A DNA stretch of 64,000 bases from Metallyticus violacea (GCA_030762175.1 CM060830.1:53437501-53501500); one strand, 5' to 3'; positions 48,037 through 60,790 are shown, counted from the first letter of the stretch. Notes: generated from the letters alone by a model not told the origin. Numbers and translations: made by a program.

Positions 48037-48947
48037 CCACCGCTCATCTCCATCAGTTGCTGAATTCCACACCAATTGATAATGGCTCAGAAGTTGACAC
48101 GAGCTGACGTCTGATTTGCAATGCAATTGTGTTCATAACGAGCTGGAACGTGTCCATGAAATACTGAAAACAGAGTCTGCACTCGTAAATTTTCTGCATG
48201 ATAAATGGAAAACCACATACAGCCAAAGTGGCGTGTGAAATCATATTCGTTGTGATTGGAAGACTCTAGTACACCCATCGCATTCTCGGCTAAGGAGTTT
48301 TACTACAAAGAAAACCATCGTCTTCCGCGACATTGACAGAAGGTCTTCGATAGTGATGGCGGCCATGATGTTATTTTGTGCAGATTATATGCTTTTGAAA
48401 TTTCTGTTTTAAAACCAACAGAACTTTTTGACCACCTTATTCTTCAATAGTTATTGTTAAACTTAATTTTTAAATTAAAGTTTACATTGTTATTTGTAAG
48501 TTTTTCACTGCATCACTGAAAGACAGCTTTATCGGTAAAGGTAATACTGTAGAAGACTTTTCCCCTCCAACCCCAATTAGCCAAATCTGTTCTTTCCTCT
48601 TAGGTACATACAGTACCAGACTTCAGCGCCATTTCCGGCCAGCTATATCGGAGAAGCTGGTAATATTGGGACATCATTTTGTCTGGGTTCCCTTGTGCAT
48701 AATTGTGGCCGTACAACTGTGTGTTGTGTTGTTTCACTCCTTTTCGTGTGTACGCTTTATGAGTCATGATTCAGAAATTCATTATGGAACAGAGCATTTT
48801 TATTGTTATACGTTTATAAAAAACGAACAGTCCCCCCTTACAGTAGTACAGCTCATTAAACAGTAGACAAATCAAAACTACAAGATCAGGATAACAAGAA
48901 AATAAATAGAAGACTTTCAAACTTTAAAAGAGGAAATTATTATTAGT

Positions 48948-48966
48948 TCACACACACACACACACA
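48948..48966. repeat. (CA)n microsatellite
   Basis: About nine CA units. Confidence 0.9.
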
Positions 48967-49618
48967 TTATATGGCATTACCAATATATTCATTATAAAGA
49001 AAGCGCCATGAAGTTCCTACACTTAGAACTCTCACTTCGCGATCTGTTTTCACGGGTCTCACGAACCAACTTCACAAGCTGGGAATGAGCGTATGACCTG
49101 CACTCATAAGCATTGCAACCATGACGCCAGAAGCGTAAATTCGCCTTCAGAACAAGGGAAATTCCTGGTGACTTCAGTGAGCTTCATTAATAAAATGATG
49201 AAGGAATGAGTTAGCAATCTTTTAAGATATAAGAAATAAGGCAAGGGAAAGAAAAGACTCGGCCTCTCCTGCCAAATATGTTGCGTGTTTATGGAAGAGA
49301 AAAGTATTGTGAGCATGAATTGATGGAGAATTTATGGTAGACATGTATAAGATTTATCATTCTTGATCGTAGGCAGATTGCAGGACCTCAATCTACTGTC
49401 TGACCAACGCTCTTAGCTTTTCACGCGCTAGAGTATCAGATGACATATGTGAATTTGGGCTCTTATAGACCTTACATACAATTGATTGCCAGTGCTTATC
49501 AGCTATTAGTAAACTCGCTACATATCCCATAGGTTTTGACTGAGGTCGACCGTTGCTGAAGGTGCCAAAGCTGTTGGACCTCCTCGCCTGACTCAGAAAG
49601 CATGAACCTGGACTGGAG

Positions 49619-50023
49619 ATGTGTGGAATGTGCAATGTGAGCGCATTAATCTACGAATCCTCCTGTCAGCGAGATGTTGTGCAAGTGTGTGGTGGCTCTG
49701 AGGTGTTCTGCTGGAGCTCGCAAGGACTACTGGAGTTTCACCTGAAAGCTGTGACTTATACAGATCTCGTTTCAGAGTATTTTCTTCCGTATTCTTCGAT
49801 GGGGACAGTGTGTGGCCTGTATGACAATGCAAATCACATTGTGCACGAGCGAAACAAAATTGACTCAACAAGTATTCATGATAATCTAATTACTCCAAAA
49901 GCATCGCTCTTCGTCAATTGGAACACCATTGGGTTCTTATGTAGACCACATTCAATGCAATGCAGCAATACCCAACAAACATCTACATGGATGTCCGATT
50001 TTTCCATGGCATATGGTGAATAA
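49619..50023 (+). other. Unrecognised 134-codon open frame
   Basis: This is the longest open frame in the window outside simple repeats. It is Cys-rich at the N-terminus (CGMCNVS...SSCQRDVVQVCGG). There is no signal peptide, membrane segment or motif that I recognise. The minus strand is also open for 92 codons over part of it, and the frame ends just before a Tc1/mariner-type element at 50038. It could be chance, or an older transposon fragment. I would not call a gene without similarity or expression evidence. Confidence 0.2.
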
Positions 50024-50037
50024 AGGGCATATGCCGA

Positions 50038-50706
50038 CGGTGCCAAAATGTATACACACTTTCACAGTAGATATCTATTTAATATAGTTCAAAGTTGGAC
50101 CGAAAAACAACAGTAATGTGTAGTATGATGTCCTGTAAGCAGATGTGACTCACATACATTATGATAGCGTTGCTACGTGACAGATAATCAACAATGAACA
50201 AATGAAGTCATGATTATTTTATGATGATTTGTAAACAGATTTGACTCACATTTCGTTATGCTGGCGTTGCTGCAACAAAATTGAGTCAAGATTATCATTT
50301 GAACAACGGAAAGCAATTGGAAAACCGAGAATGTTGTTGAAGTCCAAAGGCAATAGGATGAAGAGGTTTCCACTGCATTCTCCAGATCTAACTCCGTTAG
50401 ACTTCTATCTATGGGAAATTCTTAAGGATGTTGTATATCGTAGAAAACCGGCTACATTGACAGCACTTCGGGAAGAAATTGAAACGCATATGCTGCAATC
50501 GCTGAGGTAATTTCGCAAACGTTGCTCAATCCGTAGTTCAACGTACTCAGAACGCCGATGGTGGGCATTTTGAGCAACTGTTGTAACTGTAAAAGTCTAA
50601 AACGAGTAGTGCTCATCATTTTCTGTTTGACGTGAATTCAGTTTTGTTATGTTAAAATAGTTTTTTCTTTACTTAAAGTAATGTATACCTTTTTTGGCAC
50701 CCTCTG
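50038..50706 (+). mobile_element. Tc1/mariner-type element with deleted transposase
   Basis: The left end cggtgccaaaatgtatacac and the reverse complement of the right end gagggtgccaaaaaaggtat form terminal inverted repeats sharing ggtgccaaaa and gtatac. Inside, the C-terminal catalytic region survives: FPLHSPDLTPLDFYLWEILK (50369-50430) and DVVYRRKPATLTALREEI. After a frameshift comes NFANVAQSVVQRTQNADGGH, ending FEQLL just before a stop. Only about a third of a transposase remains. The short span between left end and coding indicates an internal deletion. Confidence 0.82.
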
Positions 50707-51939
50707 TGTACTGATATTCATTAGATTTGCTTCCTTCTGAGACAATTTCGGAATTTAGTAATAGAAAACTTCATTTATTCCAAGCCAATGAGCAAAATAC
50801 AGTAGTCCAGAAAATATATCAGAATATTTGCAAGCATTCAGTGGTTTTAGAAAGAGCACAAGGTGGAAATGTTATGAATATTCACAGCACTTGCACATTT
50901 AAATAGTTCCACAAATGGAGTTAAGGTGATTGATGCCTTTCACACTGTTTTCCCTGTGTATATCTAAATGCAAATGAAGTAATGTATAATGCATATGCTC
51001 TGACGCACATTCACACGTTTGTTCTTATCAGAAGGTACACACAAATGCAATTGACTGCATACAAAACACATGTTCGGCTCACAAATTCTATACAATGTGT
51101 GTATGAGAAATATAATTCTCCCCAAACTACGCATATAATAAACTGAACATAGTGGGTAGTAAAATGAGGTTTTGGTTTTGATTGGTTCTTAGCCTACAGA
51201 AATGTATATCGGGTAGCTCTTAGGGCACCCAGGCTTCTATAATAGTTTATTAATATAAAATACTGTTACTAAAGATAAGTCCATCAACTCAGGTTGTTAA
51301 GTTGACGAAAATGAGCCTAATAATTTAAGAAGGTCACTTGAAACGTTTGGTTTAGAGCGCTGCACTTATTCAGTTTGTTAATCCCGTTGAAAAATAGAGG
51401 TCATACTCTGAACAACAATCAGATGCGTTGATGACATCCTCATTGGACGAAAATTACTTCACACCGAGCAAACTTTTTAAGATCGGGAACAGGAAGAACA
51501 TGTCAAAGAAATAGGGCGGGTAAGAAATAGTTTCAGGACCAATTCTCACACTTTAGTCATTGCGACTGTCAGTGTGTGACGGCGCGTAACACTTCCTTCA
51601 ATTCTTTACTTCAATAAAACTGCACACAAAGTTCTGCCAATTCTGTTCCCTTTATAGGTAGTTCCAAGCTGATAATTGATCTTCGCCTTCTTCGAAGTTT
51701 TCACACAGTCCTTTCCCAGCAATTTGACAGCGGCTTGGACACTAAAGGAACGTGCTTGATCGTGTTAATTGAAGAGCATCCACTGTAACCAGGTATGAAA
51801 GCTTACTAAGGCCCGGTTGCATAGAACTCCAGATATCTACTCAATAATTTTCAGAAATATCATTTGAATGGGTTTCTGATGCAAAAGTGAATCTTTGGTA
51901 GCGGTATTCACATTTCTCCAACTGACAATCTCTGGAAGC
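50707..51939. other. Non-coding stretch
   Basis: No gene recognised. The last few hundred bases may contain further decayed LINE sequence upstream of the RNase H domain. Confidence 0.5.
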
Positions 51940-52912
51940 AACTTTGAGATTAAAAACCCAGGCTACACCAATAACACACGCCGAAGCACTCTTGATCAAG
52001 CATAACATTGATCCAGGAGAGCGTCAATGCTTCCGAAAATCCAAATTGTACTCAGAGAAACAACTAGCACCATTTTCAGTTAATATTGGGATTAATAAAC
52101 CTAAGACAGACATAGCTTCACAATTCCTGAAGTATCCTGCACCAGAATGACTACATGTTAATACAGATAGCTCAGCTATTGATGAACGCACGGGCGCAGG
52201 ATTTTTCTCATCTCTTGGAAGAGGAGTCTTCCCTGTGAGAAGAATAAGAACTAATTTTGATGGCGAACTAGCAGCCGCAAGTGAAGCGGTCAATACACTG
52301 ATTTCTGTGAATATCAAACGAAAGGTAATCTTCCCGTCTGATTCCACCTCTACACTCCAAGTATTGGGCTCCGCAGAGTTGCAACAAGAAGACGATTGGT
52401 GTAAAGAAAGACCACTGAGACCTACTTACAATGGGGTTCTGGTCACTGTGACATCAGCGGAAACGAAGAAGCTGACAGATTGGCGAAGGAAGGATGCACC
52501 ATGAATCAACCGTCACTCCCTTCTATCTACGCCATTATGTAATTTAAAACAGAATAAAGAAAGTCGTCGCGGACTCCTGGAGGGCAGCAGCAGTGGTAAA
52601 AGATGGGAACCGATTATATCAAAACTTATCCCCAACAATCTGCCCCGCGAAGTGATCGTGGTCACATTCAGGAAGACCACAGGCCACGACTACCTACAAA
52701 AACATTTGCACAGAATCGGCGTAGTCGACTCTCCGATCTGTCCCCTCTGATCAAAAGAGGAAGGAACGGTTGATCATTTTCTACACTGTACAACACTTCA
52801 GAGTGACTCAAGAAAAACTCGTTAGAAGGACGAGCACGGATGTACTGGTGACACGGCCTCAAATGGCTGACCAGTCAAGAACGGGCGTTGGCTGAAGAAG
52901 AAGAAAAAGAAG
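51940..52912 (+). pseudogene. LINE ORF2 C-terminal part with RNase H domain
   Basis: This is the non-LTR retrotransposon region downstream of the reverse transcriptase. THAEALLIKHNIDPGERQCF and KPKTDIASQFLKYPAPE lead, through an in-frame TGA, into an RNase H domain: LHVNTDSSAIDERTGAGFF (Asp at 52166-52168), FDGELAAASEAV, FPSDSTSTLQVLG and, after a frameshift near 52430, GHCDISGNEEADRLAKEG. These are the expected D-E-D-D blocks. The C-terminal element TGHDYLQKHLHRIGVVDSPI...CPL follows, then VDHFLHC (to about 52790). The fragment ends in a purine-rich gaagaagaagaaaaagaag tail. Stops and frameshifts make it inactive. Confidence 0.85.
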
Positions 52913-54872
52913 ATTTCTCCAAAAGATGACGGAGAAACTTTTTATTAGTTAGTACATTGACTAATACACTATATATACTAACTAATGCCGATTATTGAAA
53001 TACCCAATATTAGAGGAAAAGCTGGCAATATGGCATCCCCTTTTGCTTTTGCCTGTTTGAGGAGATCCCTTACCCGATATATTTTCAAAACATACATCAA
53101 TAGATAGATAACATACAATCATTTAGAGCATGTATGTTAAGTAGTTATTTATATATTTTATTTAATAATAAACATATGTAACTATTTTCTCACGACCAAA
53201 TGTGTTGGAAATATGACCCCCAATATATTAAGTATAATTACTGGACAGGAAAGAGAAATAAACAAAGTCAGACTAAATTCAACGAGTTGAACTAATACTT
53301 GTACGTTTTGCTAATGCACACATTTATCTAAAACTGCATAAATAGATGAAAAACAACCTTAAGGAAGAAGTCTATAGACAAGCTCACTATGACTTATAGT
53401 AATCACAAATATAGTCTACTCTTTCATATCCTGCACAGGTATATGACACCACATTCTTCTCCTGGTTGTCTTCTAAAACTTTTCCATTATAGAAAAACCA
53501 CCCTGCGCACTCCTCGTTTGGCGACGAACCTCAGTGCTGTCAGTAGCAATGGATATACGATCATCAGAAACTTAAAAATTCGTCATATTTATCACGAAAC
53601 GTTTTCTTCCTTCCTCTTGCATTTTCCGCCTTATTCTGTTCATCAGGAAGTGAGCAGGTTTATCTTGGTCCTGTGATTCTTCTCCCCTTCTGCAAAATTC
53701 CTTTTACATTCCCATATATGAAAGAGTGTCATATTACCATCGCCGCCATGTTATACAATAATCTAAAATAAATACATTTTATACCAGCTATGTAGGTTTC
53801 CAAGTTACATTATTCATAAAACTGATTAATGCACTACACTTCTGACAGCACAAGATCCTCAGTAGTAAACAAACCACGACATAATATACTGTTTTTTTAC
53901 ATATAAACAATAACTTCGTTAATTCGTAAACAGAATATCGCAGAAAATGTGTCTAAAATACTTGCAATAAGTTCAGCTGCACAGCTGGCATGTTAATGGT
54001 CAGGATAAGAATAGTTTGAAGTAGCATTTACTAGATGTCAGCATAATACAAGGTCAAAATGCAAGAGTGCCATATTGCAGGCAGGAGCCATATTACCACT
54101 TTTTTAATTTATTTTATGAAATACTTCTTACACCTTATACCTAATATTTAATAAAAGCATTTCCCTAAAGACTAAACTCTGTTAAAATGACTAATACTTA
54201 CACAGATCAACTATTCAGTTTTTTTTCAGCCTATAACACTTACTTAGTGCAGTTAATTTGGGTATTTGTAACCTTTGTTTAGGCAGAAAAATGAGGCTTT
54301 AATGTGTCTGGGCAATACCTCATACAAATTTTCTAAATCCTCATTTCCAAAAACTATAGAAAGTGTCAGCTATAGGAATTCGCTCACTCCATAGCACACG
54401 CGTTTTAAAAATGCAGAGGCATACATTGATGAAATGCATTAGATCACAACATCAGAGGCACAATTTAGGCCACTTCTTAGTAAAGTTCTCCAGTCTTCTT
54501 GCTTTTATTTTTGGAAGGAATCCAAGCAGAGGTTTCGGGCTGATTTCTCCTGGGAGTTTTGACCATCGCATCCTCAATTCCACCCGGAGAAGCCGGATTA
54601 GCCGAGAATTTCTGAATTTCTTGAAGCACTGAAGTCAGTTTAAATTTACTTTACACCGATTTCCCAGAATTTAATACAATAAAAATTACTTATTGCATAA
54701 ATAACATAATTAACTATTTAAATGCTCATTTCTCCGTTTTTAATTATTCTTTAATGTTTTATTTATTATTGCTTTGATTGCATTGGTTTTCTCGCAACGT
54801 CTGTAGATTGTGGAGTGAATCTACAGATAAGTATGTAAAGATGAGTGAAATGAATTAATGATAACACAAATG
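52913..54872. other. A+T-rich non-coding stretch
   Basis: No gene recognised. Open frames at 53389-53676 and 54363-54632 (95 and 89 codons) show no family similarity. Confidence 0.55.
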
Positions 54873-55033
54873 AACTCTGAGTCCTTGGAGTCTTAAAGCT
54901 AACCGCATTCTTTTCTCAGAACAAGGAAAAACTCCAAATAAACCTTACTCAGATGACTTGATCTGTCCGGTGTTCGAATTTAGTACCTCCAGATTAGTAG
55001 TCGCAAAAGTTACTACTGGACTACAGAGGTGAT
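54873..55033 (-). mobile_element. SINE-D copy 2
   Basis: On the minus strand the order is cctctgtagtccagtagtaa, ctactaatctggaggt, a box B remnant (attcgaacaccgg), cagatcaagtcatctgagta, gtttttccttgttctgag and ttagctttaagactccaagg. Every block matches SINE-D copy 1 at 21068-21254 in order and spacing. The copy is old. Confidence 0.78.
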
Positions 55034-55449
55034 CCTCATTATTTTTGTTTTATCTGTAAATGATGTTTATTTTATTTTACTGTCATATAAATTTCATTAT
55101 TTCATAGCTTTAGGCGTTTCTTTCTGTCCAAAATTCGTTTGCTGCTTTCATATTTACTTTTTTTTAATGTTTTCATTTTAAAAATGACATGTTATTTACA
55201 CCCTTCTTCATTATTGCTTTTTTAAAACTTAGTTTCAGTTTAACTACAACATTTAATATTTTAAGGCAATGAATTGTATAGCAGTATTTCTGAATGATCT
55301 ATATTTAGATTATTATTAATTATTTGTAAGCTAATTGTATTTATAGACGTATTTCTTACAAAATTTAATTTGTTAGTTACTGAATATAAACGAAGTTTTT
55401 TCTCATTCAATTATATTTCGATTTGTTGAGTATAGCAGTGTTTTACTAA
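55034..55449. other. A+T-rich non-coding stretch
   Basis: Nothing recognised. Confidence 0.6.
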
Positions 55450-55712
55450 CACGTGGCCGAAATCATTAAGGCAAGGATTTGAGTGGTAGTCTGCGTTCTC
55501 TTCTCGCAAGGATTGTCCTTCCTGACCGAGTTTTTTTTTTACAGATTTTCCTCAGTCCTAATAAATGAAAAATGCCGGGGAGGTACCATAAGCTTAGACC
55601 TGAAAAGTTTCTTTCCTTAAAAAAATAAATAAACAAATGAAAAAAAAACTTTCTCAATTTCTCATTCATCTCATGTATAATCAGTGACCACAGCCTCAGC
55701 AATATTTTTAAT
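55450..55712 (+). mobile_element. SINE-A copy 9, diverged
   Basis: The head acacgtggccgaaatcatta is followed by a damaged box B. The body is atttttcctcag-type, aaaaatgccggggaggtacc, and a long A-rich linker (aaataaataaacaaatg). The 3' module is ctcattcatctcatgtataa and ends gaccacagcctcagcaat. The terminal cgggcgttaaac block is lost. Confidence 0.88.
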
Positions 55713-56283
55713 GAATCCTTTTTGGCACTGCTTAATTTTCATTCTGGTTCTGATCTACAACAATAACAATAATTGTTTCTTCCTTCTGTCTCCTCCTAGC
55801 ACATCTATTGCTATCGCAATCTAGTTTTCCTTTCCATATTTTACAACGAAGTATTTATATTGTTTCAATTTTAAGTGAAATTGCTTGAGTTAAGTGTCGC
55901 CTGCGAGCGCAGGAAAAGTGCAGCTGCAGCAACCGGAAAAAGAAAATTGAGTCGCCGCACGTAAAGCTGGTATTTTTATTTTAGTGTTTATATTTTTACT
56001 GAAAGCATAAGATTAAACTCTATTAAAACGGATGATAATAATAAGCAAAACCTGTGTTATAAGATAGGTTAGAAATGATGCACCTCAGCGGCAGTACATT
56101 GCCGGCATCTGCGTAGAAAATGCCTGTATTTAATCTAACTTTTCTTCTGTAAGAACACATTTCACGTCATCCCTTCTATCGCAACTTTTTAACAAGTTAG
56201 CCAACGTTTCTTTACCTGGAACACGATTGCAAGCACATTTTCTTACAAATTGGCTCACAATTTCTCTGCAAGATCCCGTTTAA

Positions 56284-56284
<1 letters not shown>

Positions 56285-56323
<39 letters not shown>

Positions 56324-56336
56324 ATATATATATATA
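56285..56336. repeat. (CA)n-(TA)n compound microsatellite
   Basis: About 16 CA units pass through tacaca into about seven TA units. Confidence 0.95.
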
Positions 56337-56800
56337 GTATATAAAAACCCGTACTTCAAGACTATATTTATGTAGTGACATAACTAACGAAGTACAATTA
56401 GCACACAATTTACACACAATGAAAGCACCGAGTGGACATGAATGCAAAACCACTCGCTGACAAAGTCCCTCTACAAGATGCTATGTATAGTCAGTAGTAA
56501 GAATATATTTATTACATTAGCACCAATAAAATACGATAAAACTTCAATAGGCACAGAGGTACAAAGCACCTTACGTACTTTTATAGTGCATTAGATCCGT
56601 TTGATTTAGCACAGATATCAAATTAGACGTTTCACAATAATCGCTCCTCACAATGGGGCTTATTTTTAATCGCTGATCTTAATTATCCGCCATGCCCATA
56701 GTCTGAGCCACGTGAGCCCCTCTCAAATGAGTGTAGTCCCTGTGATGATGTGCTGCTTTATTCCCGATTGTACTTTCAGCGAAATCATCTCTTTGTACTT

Positions 56801-57036
56801 CACAATTGTCAACTGCCTATCCATATCCATCAAGCGATTCTTAACCGTCCTTCATGCGTTATTTCTATTTCTCTGACCTAAAGATTTAAATGAAGCTCCT
56901 ATTGTTTCTAGTCCCTTTCACAATTGTCAACTGCCTATCCATATCCATCAAGCGATTCTTAACCGTCCTTCATGCGTTATTTCTATTTCTCTGACCTAAA
57001 GATTTAAATGAAGCTCCTATTGTTTCTAGTCCCTTT
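56801..57036. repeat. Perfect 118-bp tandem duplication
   Basis: The unit beginning cacaattgtcaactgcctat and ending gtttctagtcccttt occurs twice head to tail (56801-56918 and 56919-57036) without a single difference. This implies either a very recent duplication or an assembly artefact. The unit itself is unique sequence with no recognised content. Confidence 0.97.
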
Positions 57037-58413
57037 CTTAATTGTATGCCCGTGCCATGTGCATCCTATCCCTCGCTGTTCATACTACCACTATGCCCTA
57101 ATTAATTTTTGGTTCAACATTATTTTGGAAAGGTAAAAACTTAAGATAGCAGATGAAATAACTAGCATATGGGCAGTCCAGGAAACATTTGTAATTATAG
57201 GACTCTTTCAAGGAGATCCAATATGTATGCAGCATAACAAACAGCTAAACACATACTGTTGGAAGATAGGCTCTTGGCAATAAGAAATTCTACTCTTTGG
57301 AGCGTACATATTAAACACAATTGAGAATTCTTCATTAGGAGTGAAGAATTTAGAACTTATTAAAAGATGGAACTAGAGCTACTTCAGGGAAAATGTGTGG
57401 CAAATAAGCGAGAGGCTGACGTGCAAAAATTTTCAAAATCCACTTTGACTGGAAATTTTATGCTTATCTAATGCTTTTGATAATTCCGATTTTTCATTAC
57501 TTAGCTCTCTTACATCGCAAATTTATTTTGTTAAAATTTTCATTCTGTACTATTTTCCAATGCTCCATCTGATTTCATTATACCCATTGCTTTTTACCTT
57601 TAAACTTATTAGGTGTATTAAAATTTATCTGTGCACTCGTGTCATGCAGAACTAGCGCAATTCTAGGCGTCTCATTCATAAAATGAATAGAGATTAATGT
57701 TCCTAAAATGCACTCTTGTGGTACGTCCAAATTAACAGCTTAGCTGAATAGTACTTTATTTGCTTGCTTTCCATTTCGGCAATCATATTGTATCCTATAT
57801 TCCAACTAAGAAAAAGAAAAAGATATATTTTACTAACTCTCACCACTAACTTATTTCACAATGATAACTAAAAAGTTAAGTTAAAAAAGGGACTAAAATC
57901 AACAAATATTTTGAGAAAATTACATAAAATTGCTTAAATATGACTTCAAATATTTCGGTTGCACAGTCAATAATCATTACACACTTACTCACCAGGAAAT
58001 TTAACATTTTAAGTAATCCAAACTGTTTAAATATAACTTTGAAAACTGGGAAAAATCGTCAGTTTAAGAGGGGATTAATATGAAAAAATAGCAATTTATT
58101 TGTTTTACATCTTTTTATTTATTTGTTCACTCAATATTATTGCTTTTATTTTAAGACATTTAAGATTTAAACCATCTCAGAGCCACGACAGTTTCTGCTT
58201 CCACTTATTTTGGAAACATTATCTAGTGTCTTTTCAGGGATTATGTTGTCTAACCGGTATATTTCACTAGCTATAGTGAAAACAACTATACGATGTATAT
58301 AGTTCTCAACTCTTCTGTTTTGGATCAGATGCCCTAAGACAAGTTTTCCGTTCAGGACAGCAGTGGAAACAGCTACTGATGGGATAATAGTTTGCTGCAA
58401 TGATGAGAATATA

Positions 58414-59269
58414 CTGGGTGGGTGGGTCTTTCGCTCGTTTCATGGCAACTGGTGGTCGACAATTAGAGCGGTATCTCCGGCGAAGAGAATGCAGATTCCG
58501 CCCAATTTATTCAAGTTTTCGCAATTGAAACTACAATCAAAATTAATATAATCACGTATTTTATGACAGAAGATGTTGGCATATTTTTTGAAAATTGACA
58601 TTCTCACGTATCGGTTCATCTTCCAAATATGAGTCAATTTCTCTTCTAATATTTTCTTTTCGTTCTTCTAGTGTACAAAGGCTTGTTCCATATGCTTTAT
58701 TTTTCAACTTACCTCGTAAATAAACAAAATATCACTCATCCTGCATTGATGGTATCCTAAAACTGACAGAACCATTACTCTGTACGCATCATAGACCGAA
58801 TTTCTCGTCTTGAAATCAGGTTTCGTGCATAAAATCGAGTTTTTCCAGTACGTCGAAGCATGATCAGTAAATGAAACCACGCTTCATCATAAAGAATATT
58901 AAGCGTCGATCAATTACTTTATAATTAACGTTCCGTAATATCCAATTACAGAGATATATTGGAAAATCAGAACGACCTACCTGTAATATGTGAACAACCA
59001 GTGAATTTATAGGCCTCCAAAGACTAAATTTTGGAAAACGAACTGATGCGTGTAAATGACAATTTTCTAAAAAGATGCCTGAAATGAGTGGATGTAGCAG
59101 AACGACATTTCCAACATCTAACGTAAGGTAAGTGCTTATTTTCATTGTAATTGCGAGAAATTGTATTATTTACGAAGATATTACATCCCTTTCGCGAGGA
59201 GTTACCACTCTGACTGCCGACCCGCCTGCTGCCATGAAACGGACGGCAAAACCATGAAAGACCACCAGG
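58414..59269. mobile_element. Non-autonomous long-TIR element, copy 2, with 7-bp target-site duplication
   Basis: The left end ctgggtgggtgggtctttcg ... agagcggtatctccggcg and the reverse complement of the right end cctggtggtctttcatgg ... cagagtggtaactcctcgcg pair as long inverted repeats. Flanking gaatata occurs at 58407-58413 and 59270-59276, giving a 7-bp target-site duplication. The 856-bp body aligns in order with copy 1 at 39189-40071 (for example gcgtgtaaatgacaattttc). There is no transposase. The superfamily is uncertain: the duplication length rules out Tc1/mariner and is near that of hAT (8 bp). Confidence 0.84.
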
Positions 59270-59276
59270 GAATATA

Positions 59277-59949
59277 GTTCTAATGGAACTTTGTGTGTAA
59301 AAATATTACCAAAAACTGAATGAAGCAATAAAATATGTTTATCATGAAAGAAAGCTGAAAAGAGGAAGAAAAATATAATTATTAAGCAGGAGATCACTAA
59401 TGGTATTAGAAAGTAAAATTATGTTACAAAATGCAGCATTTTTTGTCGTTTTCTGTAAGTATTTAACTTACTCCTGTAAAACAAAGGTGTATATAATGCT
59501 GAAAGAGCAGACTCCACGACACGACTGAGGATTAAAGGTGTAGTTTTTGTTTCTTACGAGAGCACTCATTTTAAAATAAAAAAACTCAGTACTGTAGATT
59601 CATGGGTAAATACCCTTTATAGGTCTAACATTCATGTTTTAAAGAAAGAAAGAAAAATGCACTAGTGTAACAAAAATATAGGGGAAAACTTTTGGGCCGA
59701 GTTCATCACACTAAAACTAGAAAAAATAATATAAATATAGAGGTTCGTACAATTTTAACGCGTTTCGAGGTATGCCCCAAAAACTTAAGTTTGTTAAATA
59801 ATAATGAACTAGTTCAGACATATATTAACGATTCTGATGACATTGTAATGTGCAGTCATGTAACACTTTTTACATTTGACTCGTTGCAATTGCATTTGAA
59901 CGTCTAACCATGGTTTAGGCATTCCCTGGCTGAAGTCAGACGAGTCATT
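59277..59949. other. A+T-rich non-coding stretch
   Basis: Nothing recognised. Confidence 0.6.
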
Positions 59950-60790
59950 AACATTTTCTTGCAGTTTATTGTCCAGCCGCTGGGAAGGATTGGTGGCACC
60001 ACAAACTACGGACCGAGGAGGACCAAGATTGCTCCTATGTGTAAACAGGAAGAACTCTTTCTATAGGCTGTTGAAGATCCAGTTATCAGCTCAAGAAATT
60101 AGCTGTAGTATTTGGTACATCTCATATAACCGTATGGACAAACTTCATGAGCAACTTTTGTACCCTTAACTTCTTCAATGTGTTCAAGGTCCTGTGCCTG
60201 CCGATCAACCACTATGGGGTAAACTTTTACTGAATCTGTAATTCATTCTTTCAGCCATGTTTACGTATGAGACAACATTTGATAGAAATTGTATGACAAA
60301 CTCTTACGATACAGCTCAAACAAGATGCAAGTAAGACCTGTTGGTGACTGTCTGATATGTCCATAAATTCTACCAGCACATCCTAAAGGCGTAATTGTCG
60401 AGAACACTTTTTTAGGAACCTCCTATAAGATGTGCCTCTATCAATAAGTAGAGGTATGCGTGTATGCCTGATGGGTGCTACAGCATATTTTAGTCACATT
60501 CAAGATACACTCGCCGATATCTACCATGACAGATGGATAGGTTGGGAGGACCAGTTTTATGACCTGCGCCCGACCTCACTCCTTTATGGTTTTGTCTGTG
60601 GTAACACCCAAAAGGCGTAGTTTATGCAATGAACATTCCAAAAGAAAAGGCTCATCATCAGCGTGTCGTAGAAGCTTGCAAAATCATTCGACACCGTATT
60701 AAGATCTATGAAAGGGTACGACAGTGCATGTGCCGGGATATCCGTACGCATGTAGAGGTTACTTTGGACATTTTCTATCATTTGATAATT
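59950..60790 (+). pseudogene. Tc1/mariner-superfamily transposase remnant, Tc3-like insect type
   Basis: Scattered pieces appear in the right order. A YP..LQ.VQ..-type segment (cttcaatgtgttcaaggtcc, about 60170) is followed much later by GATAYFSHIQDTLADIYHDR with WIGW (60471-60560). Across a shift comes RPTSLLYGFV (equivalent to SPDLTP.DFFLWG) and finally ACKIIRHRIKIYERVRQCMC (about 60673-60735), the family's C-terminal segment. The first catalytic region is not recognisable. No terminal repeats were found. Strongly decayed. Confidence 0.68.

Larger units (their letters stand above)
47576..49618. other. A+T-rich non-coding stretch
   Basis: It contains the (AT)n and (CA)n arrays listed separately. 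Two overlapping minus-strand open frames at 48053-48278 lie in GC-richer sequence just after the (AT)n array. They might be a transposon fragment, but I cannot name a family. Confidence 0.5.
55713..58406. other. Non-coding stretch with a tandem duplication
   Basis: It contains the CA/TA microsatellite and the 118-bp tandem duplication listed separately. No gene was recognised. Confidence 0.55.

Noticed and set aside
48053..48278. Possible transposase fragment (Harbinger-like) on the minus strand
   Set aside because: There is only a vague resemblance in one short stretch, two overlapping frames compete, and no catalytic motif is visible.
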